A stretch of 64,000 bases of DNA, taken from the NCBI GenBank assembly GCA_013289715.1, contig JABCZJ010000004.1, positions 1 through 64,000 of the forward strand, given 5' to 3'. Origin of the DNA: Acidobacteriota bacterium. GTDB taxonomy: Bacteria; Acidobacteriota; Terriglobia; Acidiferrales; UBA7541. The notes beneath the pieces are model-generated. The model did no database searches, had not been told where the DNA came from, and saw only the letters and a list, made by a program, of their open reading frames with translations. Positions 36,202-46,273 of this stretch are shown piece after piece. Position 1 is the first letter of the stretch, and every line of letters starts with the position of its first letter. Position numbers and translations under genes: made by a program.

Positions 36202-37200
36202 ATGACTATGAAAAAAGTAAAACTTGGTTCGCAGGGCGCGGTCGTTTCCCGCATGGGGCTTGGCTGCATGGGTATGAGCGATTTCTATGGCGAACGCGAT
36301 GACGTGGCGTCCGCGGCGACGATTCTGCGGGCGCTGGACCTGGGGGTCACTTTTCTGGATACGGCGGACACCTACGGAATCGGCGACAACGAGGAACTGA
36401 TCGGCAAGACGATTCGCGGGCGCCGCGATGAAGTATTTCTGGCGACGAAATTTGCCAACATCCGCACCAAGGCCGAGCCGAACCGTTGGTCGATCAGTGG
36501 GAAGCCGGAGTATGTGCGCTCGGCGTGCGATGCGTCGCTGCAACGGCTGGGTGTGGATCACATTGATTTGTACTACCAACATCGCGTGGATCCGCAAACG
36601 CCGATTGAAGAGACGGTGGGCGCGATGGCGGAGTTGGTGAAAGCGGGGAAAGTGAAGTACCTGGGATTGTCGGAGGCGTCGCCGGCGACGATTCGGCGCG
36701 CGCACAAGGTGCATCCGATTACGGCGCTGCAGACGGAATACTCGCTGTGGGAACGGCATGTGGAGTCGGAAATTTTGCCGACAGTGCGCGAGTTGGGAAT
36801 CGGTTTTGTGCCGTACAGCCCGCTGGGACGCGGCTTCCTGACCGGTGCGATCACGAAGAAGAGCGACTTGATTGAGACGGACTCGCGCGCAACACGCATG
36901 CCGCGATTCGCAGACGAAAATTTCCACCAGAACCAGGTGCTCGTCGCGCGCGTGCGCGCGATTGCCGAGCGCAAGGGCGTGAAGCCTGGGCAGCTGGCGC
37001 TGGCGTGGGTACTGGCGAAGGGCGAAGATCTGGTCCCGATCCCCGGAACCAAGCGCCGGAAGTATCTGGAAGAAAACTCAGCAGCGGCGGCCATCAAGCT
37101 TAGCGCGGCGGAAGTGGCGGAGCTGGAAGATGCCGTGCCGCAGAGTGAGATCGCAGGCGACCGCTATTCTGCAGGAGCCATGAACGCGATTGATCGGTAA
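36202..37200 (+). CDS. Aldo/keto reductase
   Basis: 332 residues, (alpha/beta)8 barrel, NADPH-dependent carbonyl reductase. Catalytic tetrad: D53, Y58 (FLDTADTYG), K83 (LATKFA) and the His in DLYYQHRVD. The C-terminal [16 protein letters not shown] binds the cofactor phosphate. [12 protein letters not shown] near the start places it in the AKR13-like group with plant and bacterial aldehyde or pyridoxal reductases. Start ATG at 36202; the ATG at 36208 is equally plausible, and neither has a good ribosome site. It converges on the AraC-type regulator with 43 bp between. Confidence 0.88.
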   Translation: MTMKKVKLGSQGAVVSRMGLGCMGMSDFYGERDDVASAATILRALDLGVTFLDTADTYGIGDNEELIGKTIRGRRDEVFLATKFANIRTKAEPNRWSISGKPEYVRSACDASLQRLGVDHIDLYYQHRVDPQTPIEETVGAMAELVKAGKVKYLGLSEASPATIRRAHKVHPITALQTEYSLWERHVESEILPTVRELGIGFVPYSPLGRGFLTGAITKKSDLIETDSRATRMPRFADENFHQNQVLVARVRAIAERKGVKPGQLALAWVLAKGEDLVPIPGTKRRKYLEENSAAAAIKLSAAEVAELEDAVPQSEIAGDRYSAGAMNAIDR

Positions 37201-37243
37201 CCCCAGCCCGAACCGAAAAACGCAGTCATGTATTTTTTGACGA

Positions 37244-38179
37244 TTAGCGCGAATGCAGGCTTTCCAGCGACCTGGGGCGGATCTGCAGTTCCGCACGGCC
37301 TGTCTTTTCCGGCGTTCGTGCGTGCTGCTTGAACGATCGGCGGTAGGCACTCGGAGTCATGCCCCGCACACGACGGAACTGCCGGTTAAAGTTGGCGAGA
37401 TTGGAGAGGCCGACTTCGTACGCGATCATGCTGACCGGCATGTCGGTTTCCGCCAAACGCATACAGGCGCGCCCAATTCGAAGTTTGCAGAGATATTTGC
37501 TGACGCCGTCGCCCGTGTGTTTTACAAAGAGGCGATGTAACGATCTCGCGGATATATTTCCGACGCTGCAGAGCGCGCCGATTCGTATCGGCTCCTGGAA
37601 CTGCCGATGAAGATATTGCAGCACGCGCGTGAATTGCGCCGGCTCGCTGTCCGCGGCGGACGGAACGGTCATTGCCGTTTTCGAAAGACCCACCGCGTTG
37701 ACGTCGGCGAGCGCCACAAGCAGTTCGAGCGTGGCGTGAAGGCGCGACTGCGGGGATTCCGAAAGGATCTGGTCGAGACGGCCTGCAACCCGTTTGGCGA
37801 TCGCCCGCGAAAATTCCAAGCCTGTCGAGGCGTTGCGCAGCAAGCGCCGGATGGCCGCATATTCCGGACATACTTGCGCCATCTGCAGCGCCCAATGTCC
37901 CGAAAACCATATAACGATCGCGGTATGTGGCTCGTTTCGACTCAGCGTTGCGGTCGAGGCCCAGGTATGGGGCATATCGGACGGCACGAGCGCCAGATCC
38001 GGTGACCGGTACTTTCCAATGTGATCACCGATGAATCGCCAACCTTTGCTGTTCAACGTCAACGTAAGCTCGTATTCCGGATGGTGGTGCCACTCGAAGG
38101 GGATCTCCGTCACGCGTCGGTGGTAGACGCGCACCGAGCATCCTTTGGGAAACGTAACCGATTCAAACTGAGGCTTCAT
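37244..38179 (-). CDS. AraC-family transcriptional regulator
   Basis: 311 residues. An N-terminal cupin sensor domain (FEWHHHPEYELTLTL, GDHIGKYRSPDLALVPSDMPHTW) is followed by the double HTH of AraC/XylS (IGALCSVGNISARSLHRLFVKHTG and MIAYEVGLSNLANFNRQFRRVRGMTPSAYRR). The HHHPEYEL segment and GDH suggest sugar or small-metabolite binding. It is divergent from the DUF1479/FucP pair across 157 bp, the arrangement of a local regulator, so these are the likely targets. The direct site cannot be read with confidence. Confidence 0.88.
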   Translation of the reverse strand: MKPQFESVTFPKGCSVRVYHRRVTEIPFEWHHHPEYELTLTLNSKGWRFIGDHIGKYRSPDLALVPSDMPHTWASTATLSRNEPHTAIVIWFSGHWALQMAQVCPEYAAIRRLLRNASTGLEFSRAIAKRVAGRLDQILSESPQSRLHATLELLVALADVNAVGLSKTAMTVPSAADSEPAQFTRVLQYLHRQFQEPIRIGALCSVGNISARSLHRLFVKHTGDGVSKYLCKLRIGRACMRLAETDMPVSMIAYEVGLSNLANFNRQFRRVRGMTPSAYRRSFKQHARTPEKTGRAELQIRPRSLESLHSR

Positions 38180-38336
38180 TTCGTCGCCTTATTGCGGCCA
38201 ATTGACCCTGGCCGGATTGTATCAGTAGTTGGCCGTTCTGCATCACTCGACAATTCTGCTCTTTGTTAGATTCGGCGTCGCGGCTTCTGGGCTGAGTCCT
38301 TGCCGCCGCATTGAGCACTACAAGGAGTGGAATTAC

Positions 38337-39617
38337 ATGAAATTCGAAATCGAAGACCTGCCCAAGCTGGTGCGCGAAACAAAAAAATCCCTGCGCGCAG
38401 CGCTGCCGGACTATGCCGAGGCTTTTCAGAAAGTTGAAGGCGAGATGCGTAGTCGCGTGGACGCGATCGTCAAGGAACGAGAGTCCGGCCAAGCGGTTGT
38501 CCCGATCGTGCATTATTCGGACATCGAAGCCGGCCGCGTGCCCGCTGAGATGATTGCGAAGATCAGGCAGCGCGGCGCGTGCGTGATCCGCGAGACGTTC
38601 GACCCGTCGCAGGCAAACGCATGGAACGACGAAGTCACTGCCTATGTTGAAGAAAACGGCCTCGACGCCAAATTGGCCAACGCCGCCGAAGACAAATACT
38701 TCGGAACGTTGGCATCGGCGAAACCGCAGATTTACGGAATATATTGGTCGCGCCCCCAGGTGAAAGCTCGCCAGGCCGAATCGCTCACTCGCGTCCGCGT
38801 CTTTATGAATAACCTGTGGCAAGCGGAAAGTGAAGGACGACGGCATTTCAATCCGAACGAGGTGCCCGTCTACGCCGATCGTATTCGGCGGCGGCCACCC
38901 GGTTCCGCCTCGTTGGGCCTGTCCCCGCACGTTGATGGAGGTTCCGTGGAGCGTTGGCTTGATGAAAATTTTCGCAAAGTGTATCGCCACGTCTTTGCCG
39001 GCAAGCTGCGGCAGTACGACGCGTTTGACGCCGCCTTCCGCCCCGAGGTGCGTGAGGTTCCTTCCCCTGCTGTTTGCTCGATGTTCCGGACCTTTCAGGG
39101 ATGGACTGCCTTGACTCGTCAAGGAAAGGGAGACGGCACGCTGCAACTGATTCCGATCGCCGAGTCGATGGTGTACATCTTGCTGCGCGCGCTGCAGGAT
39201 GATGTCGCCGAAGACGATCTGTGTGGAGCGCAGCCGGGACGTGCGCTTTCCGTGAATCCGCAGTTTCATAGCCTGTTGATCGAAGCTCTCTCCTCAATTC
39301 CGTTGATGCAACCCGGCGACACCGTCTTCTGGCACTCCGACTTGGTACATGCGGTTGAAAACGAACATCGTGGATCGGGCTACAGCAACGTGATGTATAT
39401 CGCTTCGACGCCCGGCTGCGCCAAAAATTCAGCTTACCTGCCACAGCAAGCGCAAGCGTTTCTCGCGGGAAAAACTCCACCGGACTTCGCGTCGGATGAT
39501 TTTGAAGTCGATTTTGCCGGGCGCGGAACCGTTGGGGATTTGACCGAGCTGGGGCGTTCACAGCTTGGGATCACCGAGGCGCTCGCGAAGGGGAGTCAGG
39601 TTGTCCGCTCTGCCTGA
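38337..39617 (+). CDS. DUF1479 (YbiU-like) protein, putative Fe(II)/2-oxoglutarate dioxygenase fold
   Basis: 426 residues, the size of E. coli YbiU. The ATG at 38337 has AAGGAG upstream; a longer frame from 38229 has no ribosome site. Candidate metal ligands fit a jelly-roll dioxygenase: [12 protein letters not shown] (H-x-D) and, about 140 residues later, [11 protein letters not shown] (H). Family function is not established. The stop lies 17 nt inside the next gene, so it is co-translated with the FucP-like transporter, which suggests that its substrate is a sugar or sugar acid. Confidence 0.82.
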   Translation: MKFEIEDLPKLVRETKKSLRAALPDYAEAFQKVEGEMRSRVDAIVKERESGQAVVPIVHYSDIEAGRVPAEMIAKIRQRGACVIRETFDPSQANAWNDEVTAYVEENGLDAKLANAAEDKYFGTLASAKPQIYGIYWSRPQVKARQAESLTRVRVFMNNLWQAESEGRRHFNPNEVPVYADRIRRRPPGSASLGLSPHVDGGSVERWLDENFRKVYRHVFAGKLRQYDAFDAAFRPEVREVPSPAVCSMFRTFQGWTALTRQGKGDGTLQLIPIAESMVYILLRALQDDVAEDDLCGAQPGRALSVNPQFHSLLIEALSSIPLMQPGDTVFWHSDLVHAVENEHRGSGYSNVMYIASTPGCAKNSAYLPQQAQAFLAGKTPPDFASDDFEVDFAGRGTVGDLTELGRSQLGITEALAKGSQVVRSA

Positions 39618-40941
39618 TCCTGAAAAACAATCGCTCGGCAAGCCCCGGCTTTTTTCGCCAGGCAACACGCTGCCCTTTGTTCTGGTGACGACGTTGTTTC
39701 TGCTCTGGGGCATCCCGAGCAACTTGAACGACGTGCTCATCAAGCAGTTCATGAAATCGTTTGAGATGAACCGCTTCCAGGCCGGCCTGATTCAATCCGC
39801 TTTCTACTTGGGCTATTTTCTGCTGGCTTTGCCCGCGGCGCTCGTCATGCGCAAATACGGCTACAAGACCGGCTTGGTGATCGGCCTGCTTCTCTTCGGC
39901 ACGGGCGCGTTGCTTTTTTGGCCCGCTGCCGTAGTGCAGCGCTACGGATTCTTCCTGTTTGCGCTTTTCGTCATCGCCGGCGGCTTGTCTTTTCTGGAAA
40001 CAGGCGCGAACCCGTTCATCTCGGTCTTGGGGGATCCCCAAACATCGGAGCAGCGCCTGAATTTCGCACAAGCTTTCAATCCTTTGGGCTGCATTGCCGG
40101 AGTTGTCGTCGGCACGATCTTCATCTTCTCGGGGATCGAATTGAATCCGGCGCAGGTTGCAGCGCTGAAAACAGCCGGGACGTATCAGGCATACCTGCAG
40201 CACGAAACGCTGCGCGTGGTCACGCCTTACCTGGTGCTGGGCTGTGTTGTTTTTCTGTTTGCAGTGGTGATCATGCGCACAAAGTTTCCGACGATCGCTG
40301 AGGAGTCCGACCTGGCCGGTGACACGCCCAAGGGGAGCTTCAGGGAGCTGCTCAAATATCCGCACTTTGTTCAAGGCGTGCTGGCGCAGTTCTTTTACAT
40401 TGGGGCTCAGGTGGGCACCTGGAGCTACTACATCACCTACGTCCAGGACTACACTCACCTTGCTGAAAAGACCGCGGGATACTTTCTAACCGGAACGCTC
40501 GTGGTCTTCACCGTAGGCAGATTCCTAGCGACGTATCTGATGAGGTTCATCGAGCCCAGCAAGCTGATGGGGTTCTATAGCCTCGTCAACATTGGCTTGG
40601 TTGCGATCGGAGTGTTGCTGCCGGGCTGGGTCGGGCTTTGGTCGATCTTCCTGACGAGCTTTTTCATGTCGCTCATGTTTCCCACGATTTTTGCGCTGGG
40701 ACTCAAGGGGTTGGGACCGAATACTAAGATCGGCGGGTCGCTGATCGTGATGGCCGTCATCGGGGGGGCGATCTTCACGCCCGTCATGGGGCGGATTTTC
40801 GAAGCGACGCACAGCATGGCCACGGCTATGGTCGTTCCGCTGATCTGCTATTTGTTCATAACTTACTACGCTTTCGTCGGCTCGAAATCTCGCGTCTCCG
40901 AACCCGTCCCCGTAACCGCGAACTCCCGATTCGTTCTATAA
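39601..40941 (+). CDS. FucP-like MFS sugar:proton symporter
   Basis: 446 residues, 12 membrane helices, major facilitator superfamily. FucP-type marks: [21 protein letters not shown] in helix 1, [31 protein letters not shown], and [37 protein letters not shown]. The Asp/Asn positions of helix 1 match those used for proton coupling in FucP. A TTG at 39601 after GGGGAG is chosen; it overlaps the upstream gene by 17 nt. Substrate is fucose or a related hexose or deoxyhexose by family; fucose catabolic enzymes are not next to it. Confidence 0.87.
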   Translation: MSALPDPEKQSLGKPRLFSPGNTLPFVLVTTLFLLWGIPSNLNDVLIKQFMKSFEMNRFQAGLIQSAFYLGYFLLALPAALVMRKYGYKTGLVIGLLLFGTGALLFWPAAVVQRYGFFLFALFVIAGGLSFLETGANPFISVLGDPQTSEQRLNFAQAFNPLGCIAGVVVGTIFIFSGIELNPAQVAALKTAGTYQAYLQHETLRVVTPYLVLGCVVFLFAVVIMRTKFPTIAEESDLAGDTPKGSFRELLKYPHFVQGVLAQFFYIGAQVGTWSYYITYVQDYTHLAEKTAGYFLTGTLVVFTVGRFLATYLMRFIEPSKLMGFYSLVNIGLVAIGVLLPGWVGLWSIFLTSFFMSLMFPTIFALGLKGLGPNTKIGGSLIVMAVIGGAIFTPVMGRIFEATHSMATAMVVPLICYLFITYYAFVGSKSRVSEPVPVTANSRFVL

Positions 40942-40993
40942 GATATGAAGGCGCACATTGACGAGGCGTGACGCGGTTTAATTGCAGGCGGGA

Positions 40994-43900
40994 CTACTGC
41001 AGTTTGGCGTATTCGGATTTGGCGGCTAATAGGATGGGGACGTTGGGGTCGGCATCTTTCCATAGCGCGAAGAAATCCTGGTAGGCTACGCGGGCTTTGG
41101 CTGGATCGCCTTCGCCGGCGTAGGCGCGCGCGAGGCCCAGCTTTGCCAGCGCGCCGGTGATTGAATTGAGCACGACGCCTGGGTGATCCACGATCTTTTG
41201 AAATTCGGCGGCGGCTTCGCTGCCTTTGTGCAGGGCCAGATACGCGCGGCCGCGCTGGTAGGTGCTGAGCATGGCCCTTTGATTGGCGAGGTCGAACGGC
41301 ATGACCGACTGCAGAATCTCGACGGCCTTGGCGGGATTGTTGCGGCCGATCTCGAGCGTCGCGCGAATGACGGGGAGGTCGAACGAATTCACCATCGTGT
41401 TCGAAGGGTTTTCCTTCGCAAGCACGGCGACGACGGCTTCGGCGCGGGCCGCATCACCAGCGCGCGCTAACGCATACGCGGCGTTTGTGCGCGCGCGCAA
41501 GGACGCTGAATTATTCCCGAGCGCAGCTGCGGCGTCTCGGCGCGCGCCAGTGTCATCGCCCACTTCGGCTTCTGCCGTGGACAGCACGGCCAGCCACAGT
41601 GCCGCCGGGTCGTTCTGATGCAAAGCTTCGTAGGCACTGCGGGCGCGTTCGATTGAGCCACGCGCTTTTTCCATGCGTCCGGCATGCGCTTCTGTTTCCG
41701 CCGCCAGAGTGAACGAGTACGCAGCACTCTCCGGGCCTTTGGAAGCCACAATCGAAAGTTCGCGTTCCATGACGGACGAATCGTTCTGCACAAACGCCAA
41801 GAAATAGAGAATCCGGTGAAGGTTCGGCACATCCAGCTTGGCCGCCAGGGCTTGATCAACCGTGGCTTTGGACTCATCGAACCGCCCCAAACCCAGATAG
41901 GTTGCGCTGAGAGCGACGAAGGCGATGCTTTCTTCGGGGGCGAGTTGGTGCGCCTGGCGAGCGACAGGCAGAGCCTTCTCCCACTGGCCCATCAGAGCGT
42001 AGGTAACACCCAGATTGTTGAACGGAATCGAATCGCGAGGATAGGTTTGCGTCCACAACTGGTACACCTGATTGCCCTGCTCGATGTCGCCGGTCACGTT
42101 GTCGTAGTAGTGCGAATCAATGTAGAACTTTTCCGACTCGCTGGCGCGATCGCGCAGGCTGTAAGCCTTCTTGGTGTACTCGATGCCAAAGCCGCGGTTA
42201 CCCAAATTTGTTTCCACCTGGCCCAGTGTGGCGAAGGCGATGGCGAAATTGGGATCGAGCGCAACCGCTTGCTTGAAGAAAGGCGCGGCGGGTTCCTCGC
42301 CCTGAGTGGCGCGCGTTTGCGTTCCCAGGCTGTAGGCTTTCAGCGCTTCCAGAGAAGAGGTGGTGGCCTCTTCGATCGGAGTATTGAATTTCTGAATGGA
42401 GGCGAGAGATTCGCCGAGCTTGCGGCGAATGTCTTCGGCCGCATTGCCGAGCGCGCCCAGGACGTGATCTTTGTCGGGGGCTTCGGCGTTGGCGGTGGCG
42501 AGCGTTTCGCCGGATGCGCAGTTGAGCGCGTTGAGAATTAAATTGTAGGTGTTGCCGATTTGCGCGATGGAGCCTTCGAGGACTGCAGCGCTTTGCGTGC
42601 GCTGGCAGATTTGCCGCGCGAGGTCGTTGGTGACGCGCGCGCTCGGCGGCTGGCCCATGTATTGCATGGTCTGCTGAATTTGACGGTCGGAGAGAATATG
42701 CAGGAAAGGAGATTGCGCGAGTTGCGCGGCGAGGCCCTGGCGCAACGAGCCGTCAAAGACTGTATCACCCGTCGTATTTGTGAAATCGGCGAGAACGATG
42801 GAGCCTTGGCCGGTGAGTTTTGAGCTGCGATGCGTGAAGTAATATCCGCCTGCGATGAGCGCTATCACGATTACCGCTGCGGCGGCGATAAGCGGCAAGC
42901 GGCTGCGCGGCGCGACGTGCGAGGGCTGCGCGGTTGCTACTGCGACGGAAGCGGAAGATGGCGCGCCGGCTATTGCTGTGGCCGAGGTCACGGCGGCTGC
43001 AGCCGGTTGGGCTGTCGTAATCGGCGCGGCACTCGTTCCGCTCGACGGGCTCATTGCGGCGATCGCGTGGCCGCTCGAAGGCGCTGCTTGCGTCGCGGTT
43101 TCGCCGAACGCACCTGAGTTCTGCTGCGGCACGGTGGCCGGCGCGGACGGCACCACGCCGGAAACTCGGCTGGAACCGGAGTCGCGTTTGAGGCGCGCTA
43201 AATCCGTGCGCAGTTCCGCGGCGTGCTGATAACGCATGCGGCGATCTTTTTCGAGCGCCTTGGAAATCACTTCTTCCAGCCGCGGCGGAATATCCGGATT
43301 CAGGCGTACCGCGGGTGCCGGCGCTTTTTCCAGGATGGCGTTGAAGACGACTGCGGTCGTCGCTCCGCGAAAGGGGACCGCGCCGGTGGCCATTTCATAG
43401 AGCACCGCGCCGAAACTAAAAAGATCGCTGCGCACGTCCAGCGTTTCGCCGCGCGCCTGCTCCGGCGACATATACGCCACCGTCCCTACCGCGGTGCCGG
43501 CGCTGGTGAGGTCGGCTTCCCTCACGGACGGAGTGTCCACGGTGAGGTCCGATGGATTCAGTCCCCGGGTCGCATCCGTCGTCGCCAGAATCTGCTTCGC
43601 GAGGCCGAAATCCAGAATTTTCGCGTGGCCGCGATCCGTGATGAATAAATTCGCGGGCTTGATGTCGCGATGAACGATTCCCTTCGCGTGCGCCGCATCC
43701 AGCGCGTCGGCAATTTCGATGCCCAGGTCGAGCAGCAACTCCATTTCCAGAGGACGCCCGGAAATGCGGTGCTTCAGCGTCATGCCTTCCAGAAATTCCA
43801 TCGCGATGAAGGGATGGCCGTCCTGCTGGCCGATTTCGTAGATGGTGCAGATGTTGGGATGGTTCAGCGCGGAAGCGGCGCGGGCTTCGCGGCGGAAGCG

Positions 43901-44074
43901 TTCCAGGGCTTGCGGGTCGCGCGCGACGTCTTCAGGGAGAAATTTCAGCGCGACGAAGCGGCCGAGTTCGGTGTCTTCGGCCTTGTAAACGACGCCCATG
44001 CCTCCACCGCCCAATTTTTCGAGCACACGATAGTGCGTGATTGTGCGGCCGATCGGCGACTGAGATTCCGGCAT
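40994..44074 (-). CDS. Transmembrane Ser/Thr protein kinase with extracytoplasmic TPR tail
   Basis: 1026 residues. Hanks-type kinase domain at about 14-295: glycine loop GGGGMG (22-27), ATP-binding K44, catalytic HRDIKPAN (H135, D137), DFG at 155-157 and APE-like SPE in [12 protein letters not shown] 95-residue Ala/Pro/Thr-rich linker leads to a single membrane helix (393-413). Outside is a TolB/FlgO-like module ([27 protein letters not shown]) and then TPR units to the end. All catalytic residues are present. The tail design repeats that of the cyclase at 4178-7117. Divergent from the sorbosone dehydrogenase gene. Confidence 0.92.
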   Translation of the reverse strand: MPESQSPIGRTITHYRVLEKLGGGGMGVVYKAEDTELGRFVALKFLPEDVARDPQALERFRREARAASALNHPNICTIYEIGQQDGHPFIAMEFLEGMTLKHRISGRPLEMELLLDLGIEIADALDAAHAKGIVHRDIKPANLFITDRGHAKILDFGLAKQILATTDATRGLNPSDLTVDTPSVREADLTSAGTAVGTVAYMSPEQARGETLDVRSDLFSFGAVLYEMATGAVPFRGATTAVVFNAILEKAPAPAVRLNPDIPPRLEEVISKALEKDRRMRYQHAAELRTDLARLKRDSGSSRVSGVVPSAPATVPQQNSGAFGETATQAAPSSGHAIAAMSPSSGTSAAPITTAQPAAAAVTSATAIAGAPSSASVAVATAQPSHVAPRSRLPLIAAAAVIVIALIAGGYYFTHRSSKLTGQGSIVLADFTNTTGDTVFDGSLRQGLAAQLAQSPFLHILSDRQIQQTMQYMGQPPSARVTNDLARQICQRTQSAAVLEGSIAQIGNTYNLILNALNCASGETLATANAEAPDKDHVLGALGNAAEDIRRKLGESLASIQKFNTPIEEATTSSLEALKAYSLGTQTRATQGEEPAAPFFKQAVALDPNFAIAFATLGQVETNLGNRGFGIEYTKKAYSLRDRASESEKFYIDSHYYDNVTGDIEQGNQVYQLWTQTYPRDSIPFNNLGVTYALMGQWEKALPVARQAHQLAPEESIAFVALSATYLGLGRFDESKATVDQALAAKLDVPNLHRILYFLAFVQNDSSVMERELSIVASKGPESAAYSFTLAAETEAHAGRMEKARGSIERARSAYEALHQNDPAALWLAVLSTAEAEVGDDTGARRDAAAALGNNSASLRARTNAAYALARAGDAARAEAVVAVLAKENPSNTMVNSFDLPVIRATLEIGRNNPAKAVEILQSVMPFDLANQRAMLSTYQRGRAYLALHKGSEAAAEFQKIVDHPGVVLNSITGALAKLGLARAYAGEGDPAKARVAYQDFFALWKDADPNVPILLAAKSEYAKLQ

Positions 44075-44325
44075 GAGTGGCGGACATCTTAGGATGCGCG
44101 CGCAGGCAAGTCAACGAAGAGAGCCCGCCGTGCGCAGGCTTGATCACCGCAGCAAGGGGTGGTGCCTGGCGATCCGGTTTATCAGGCGCATTGGCCGGAT
44201 GGCTGGCGGGGAAAGGTTTGCCGGAGCGGTTCCACCGCGGAGTGTTAGTATTTCCGCTGTCTATTTTGTGAATTTTTTCGCGAGTCAAATTGTTGTGTAT
44301 TTCCATCTAAGCTTTGAGGTGTCAC

Positions 44326-46131
44326 ATGCAAACATCCAATCCGTTGAGGTTTCTATTTGCGATCTTTGTAGTGCTTGCCACAATTTATGTGGGCAGTTCG
44401 CTCGCACCGGCCCGAGACCGGTCCAATTCCGCTGAGGCTGCTGAAACCCAAAGCAAAGTATGTCCGAACGATGACAGCGGGTTGAAGTTACCTGGCGGCT
44501 TTTGCGTAACGATCTTCGCTGACGGCATCGGCCATGCACGTCACATGGTAGTCGCGCCCAGCGGAGTGCTCTACGTGAACACCTGGTCGGGCCGGTATTA
44601 CGGCAACGACACGCCGCATGCAGGCGGTTTCGTGGTGGCCCTGCAAGACAAGAGCGGCACGGGCAAGGCCGACGTGATTGAGCGCTTCGGCGAAACCGCG
44701 CAAAGTGGCGGCGCAGGCGGCACGGGCATCGGACTGTACAAGGATTCGATCTACGCCGAGATCAACGATCGCATCGCGCGATATTCCTTGTCCGGCGGGG
44801 CCATCGTGCCGAGCGGCGCGGCCGACACCATCGTCTCCGGATTGCCTCTGACTGGCGACCATCCAATGCATCCCTTCCTCATTAATACCGAAGGCGCGAT
44901 GTACGTGGATGTGGCTACTGCGACGAATTCCTGCCAGTCGAAAAATCGAACGCTCAAATCGCCTGGCATTAGCCCCTGCAGGGAACTGGAGTCCCGCGGA
45001 GGCATCTGGCGCTACGACGCGAATAAGACGAACCAAACTTTTTCACCCGCTGAGCGCTTCGCTACGGGAATCCGCAACGCCGAGGGTTTTGCGATCGACT
45101 CCAGCGGGCGAGTGTTTGTGACCCAGCATGGACGAGACCAGCTGCACATGAATTGGCCGGACCTGTATAAGCCGGACCAGGAAGCAACGCTTCCGGCCGA
45201 AGAACTATTGCTTTTGAAACCGCAAGGAGATTACGGCTGGCCCGAATGCTACTACGACGCCTTCGTGCAAAAGCTGGTTCTGGCTCCGGAATATGCCGGC
45301 GACGGCGGCAAGACGATCGGCGTATGCGCGGACAAGATAGCCCCCGTTGCGGCATATCCAGCACACTGGGCGCCGAATGCGATGGTGCTGTACGACAAGA
45401 CGCAATTTCCGGCGCATTATCATGACGGCGTCTTCATCGCGTTCCACGGTTCCTGGGATCGGGCGCCATACGCGCAAGGCGGTTACAACGTGGTTTATCA
45501 GCCACTTTCCGGAGAGCGCGCATCCGGCGAGTGCGAAGTATTTGCGGATGGTTTTGCCGGAGCAGTGAAGTCCCCGGCTCAAGCCGCGCATCGTCCATCT
45601 GGATTGGCCGTGGGACCCGACGGTGCGCTGTACGTTTCCGATGACGTGCGCGGACGGATTTACCGGATTTTCTATCTTGGCGGCTCTGAAGGTGGCGCCG
45701 CGAACGTGACGCCATGTCCGAGCTTGACGGCTCCGGCTGGTGCTCCCGTGGTAGCCGCCGCGAAACCGCCAGAGGGCACGCATCCGGACGCTGGCGCCGC
45801 CGCGAAGGGAAGCGGATCCGTCCCCGCGGGCGCGACACCAGCAATGGTTGCCCTCGGTAAGCGCATATACCAAGGCCAAGTCGGCGGAGCGGCGTGCACG
45901 GGTTGCCATGGTGGCAACGGCGAAGGCACAACATTGGGACCGCCGCTAGCAGGCAAGAACAAGAAATGGCTGTGGAGCGACGGCAGCTTCGCCGGAATCG
46001 CGAAAACGATAACCGACGGCGTGTCGCAACCAAAGGAATTTCGCAGTCCGATGCCGCCGATGGGTGGTGCGCAACTTACGCCGGACCAAGTGAAAGCGCT
46101 GGCGGCATACGTCTGGAGCCTGAGCCATTGA
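44326..46131 (+). CDS. PQQ-type sugar (sorbosone) dehydrogenase fused to cytochrome c
   Basis: 601 residues, exported. N-terminal hydrophobic segment (FLFAIFVVLATIYVGSSLA) acts as signal or anchor. A six-bladed sorbosone/glucose dehydrogenase propeller occupies about 45-450 (GLKLPGGFCVTIFADGIGHARHMVVAPSG cut short here, RNAEGFAIDSSGRVFVTQHGRD, HRPSGLAVGPDGALYVSDD). After a Pro/Ala linker comes a monoheme cytochrome c domain with CTGCH (C524, C527, H528) and a distal Met in MPPMGG. It would oxidise an aldose or sorbosone-like substrate with PQQ and pass electrons to its own heme. ATG 44326 follows GAGGTG. Confidence 0.87.
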   Translation: MQTSNPLRFLFAIFVVLATIYVGSSLAPARDRSNSAEAAETQSKVCPNDDSGLKLPGGFCVTIFADGIGHARHMVVAPSGVLYVNTWSGRYYGNDTPHAGGFVVALQDKSGTGKADVIERFGETAQSGGAGGTGIGLYKDSIYAEINDRIARYSLSGGAIVPSGAADTIVSGLPLTGDHPMHPFLINTEGAMYVDVATATNSCQSKNRTLKSPGISPCRELESRGGIWRYDANKTNQTFSPAERFATGIRNAEGFAIDSSGRVFVTQHGRDQLHMNWPDLYKPDQEATLPAEELLLLKPQGDYGWPECYYDAFVQKLVLAPEYAGDGGKTIGVCADKIAPVAAYPAHWAPNAMVLYDKTQFPAHYHDGVFIAFHGSWDRAPYAQGGYNVVYQPLSGERASGECEVFADGFAGAVKSPAQAAHRPSGLAVGPDGALYVSDDVRGRIYRIFYLGGSEGGAANVTPCPSLTAPAGAPVVAAAKPPEGTHPDAGAAAKGSGSVPAGATPAMVALGKRIYQGQVGGAACTGCHGGNGEGTTLGPPLAGKNKKWLWSDGSFAGIAKTITDGVSQPKEFRSPMPPMGGAQLTPDQVKALAAYVWSLSH

Positions 46132-46273
46132 TCCTCACACAATCGGAATTAATCGCTGGTTAGCGATTGCTGTCGTGAAGGGCGCGTCAGCCTGTGTTGG
46201 GTGATGATGAGACGTGAGTGCGGCACTGACGCCCGGGCCCAGGTGCTCGGGCGCCAGTACTTCCTGCGTGCCG

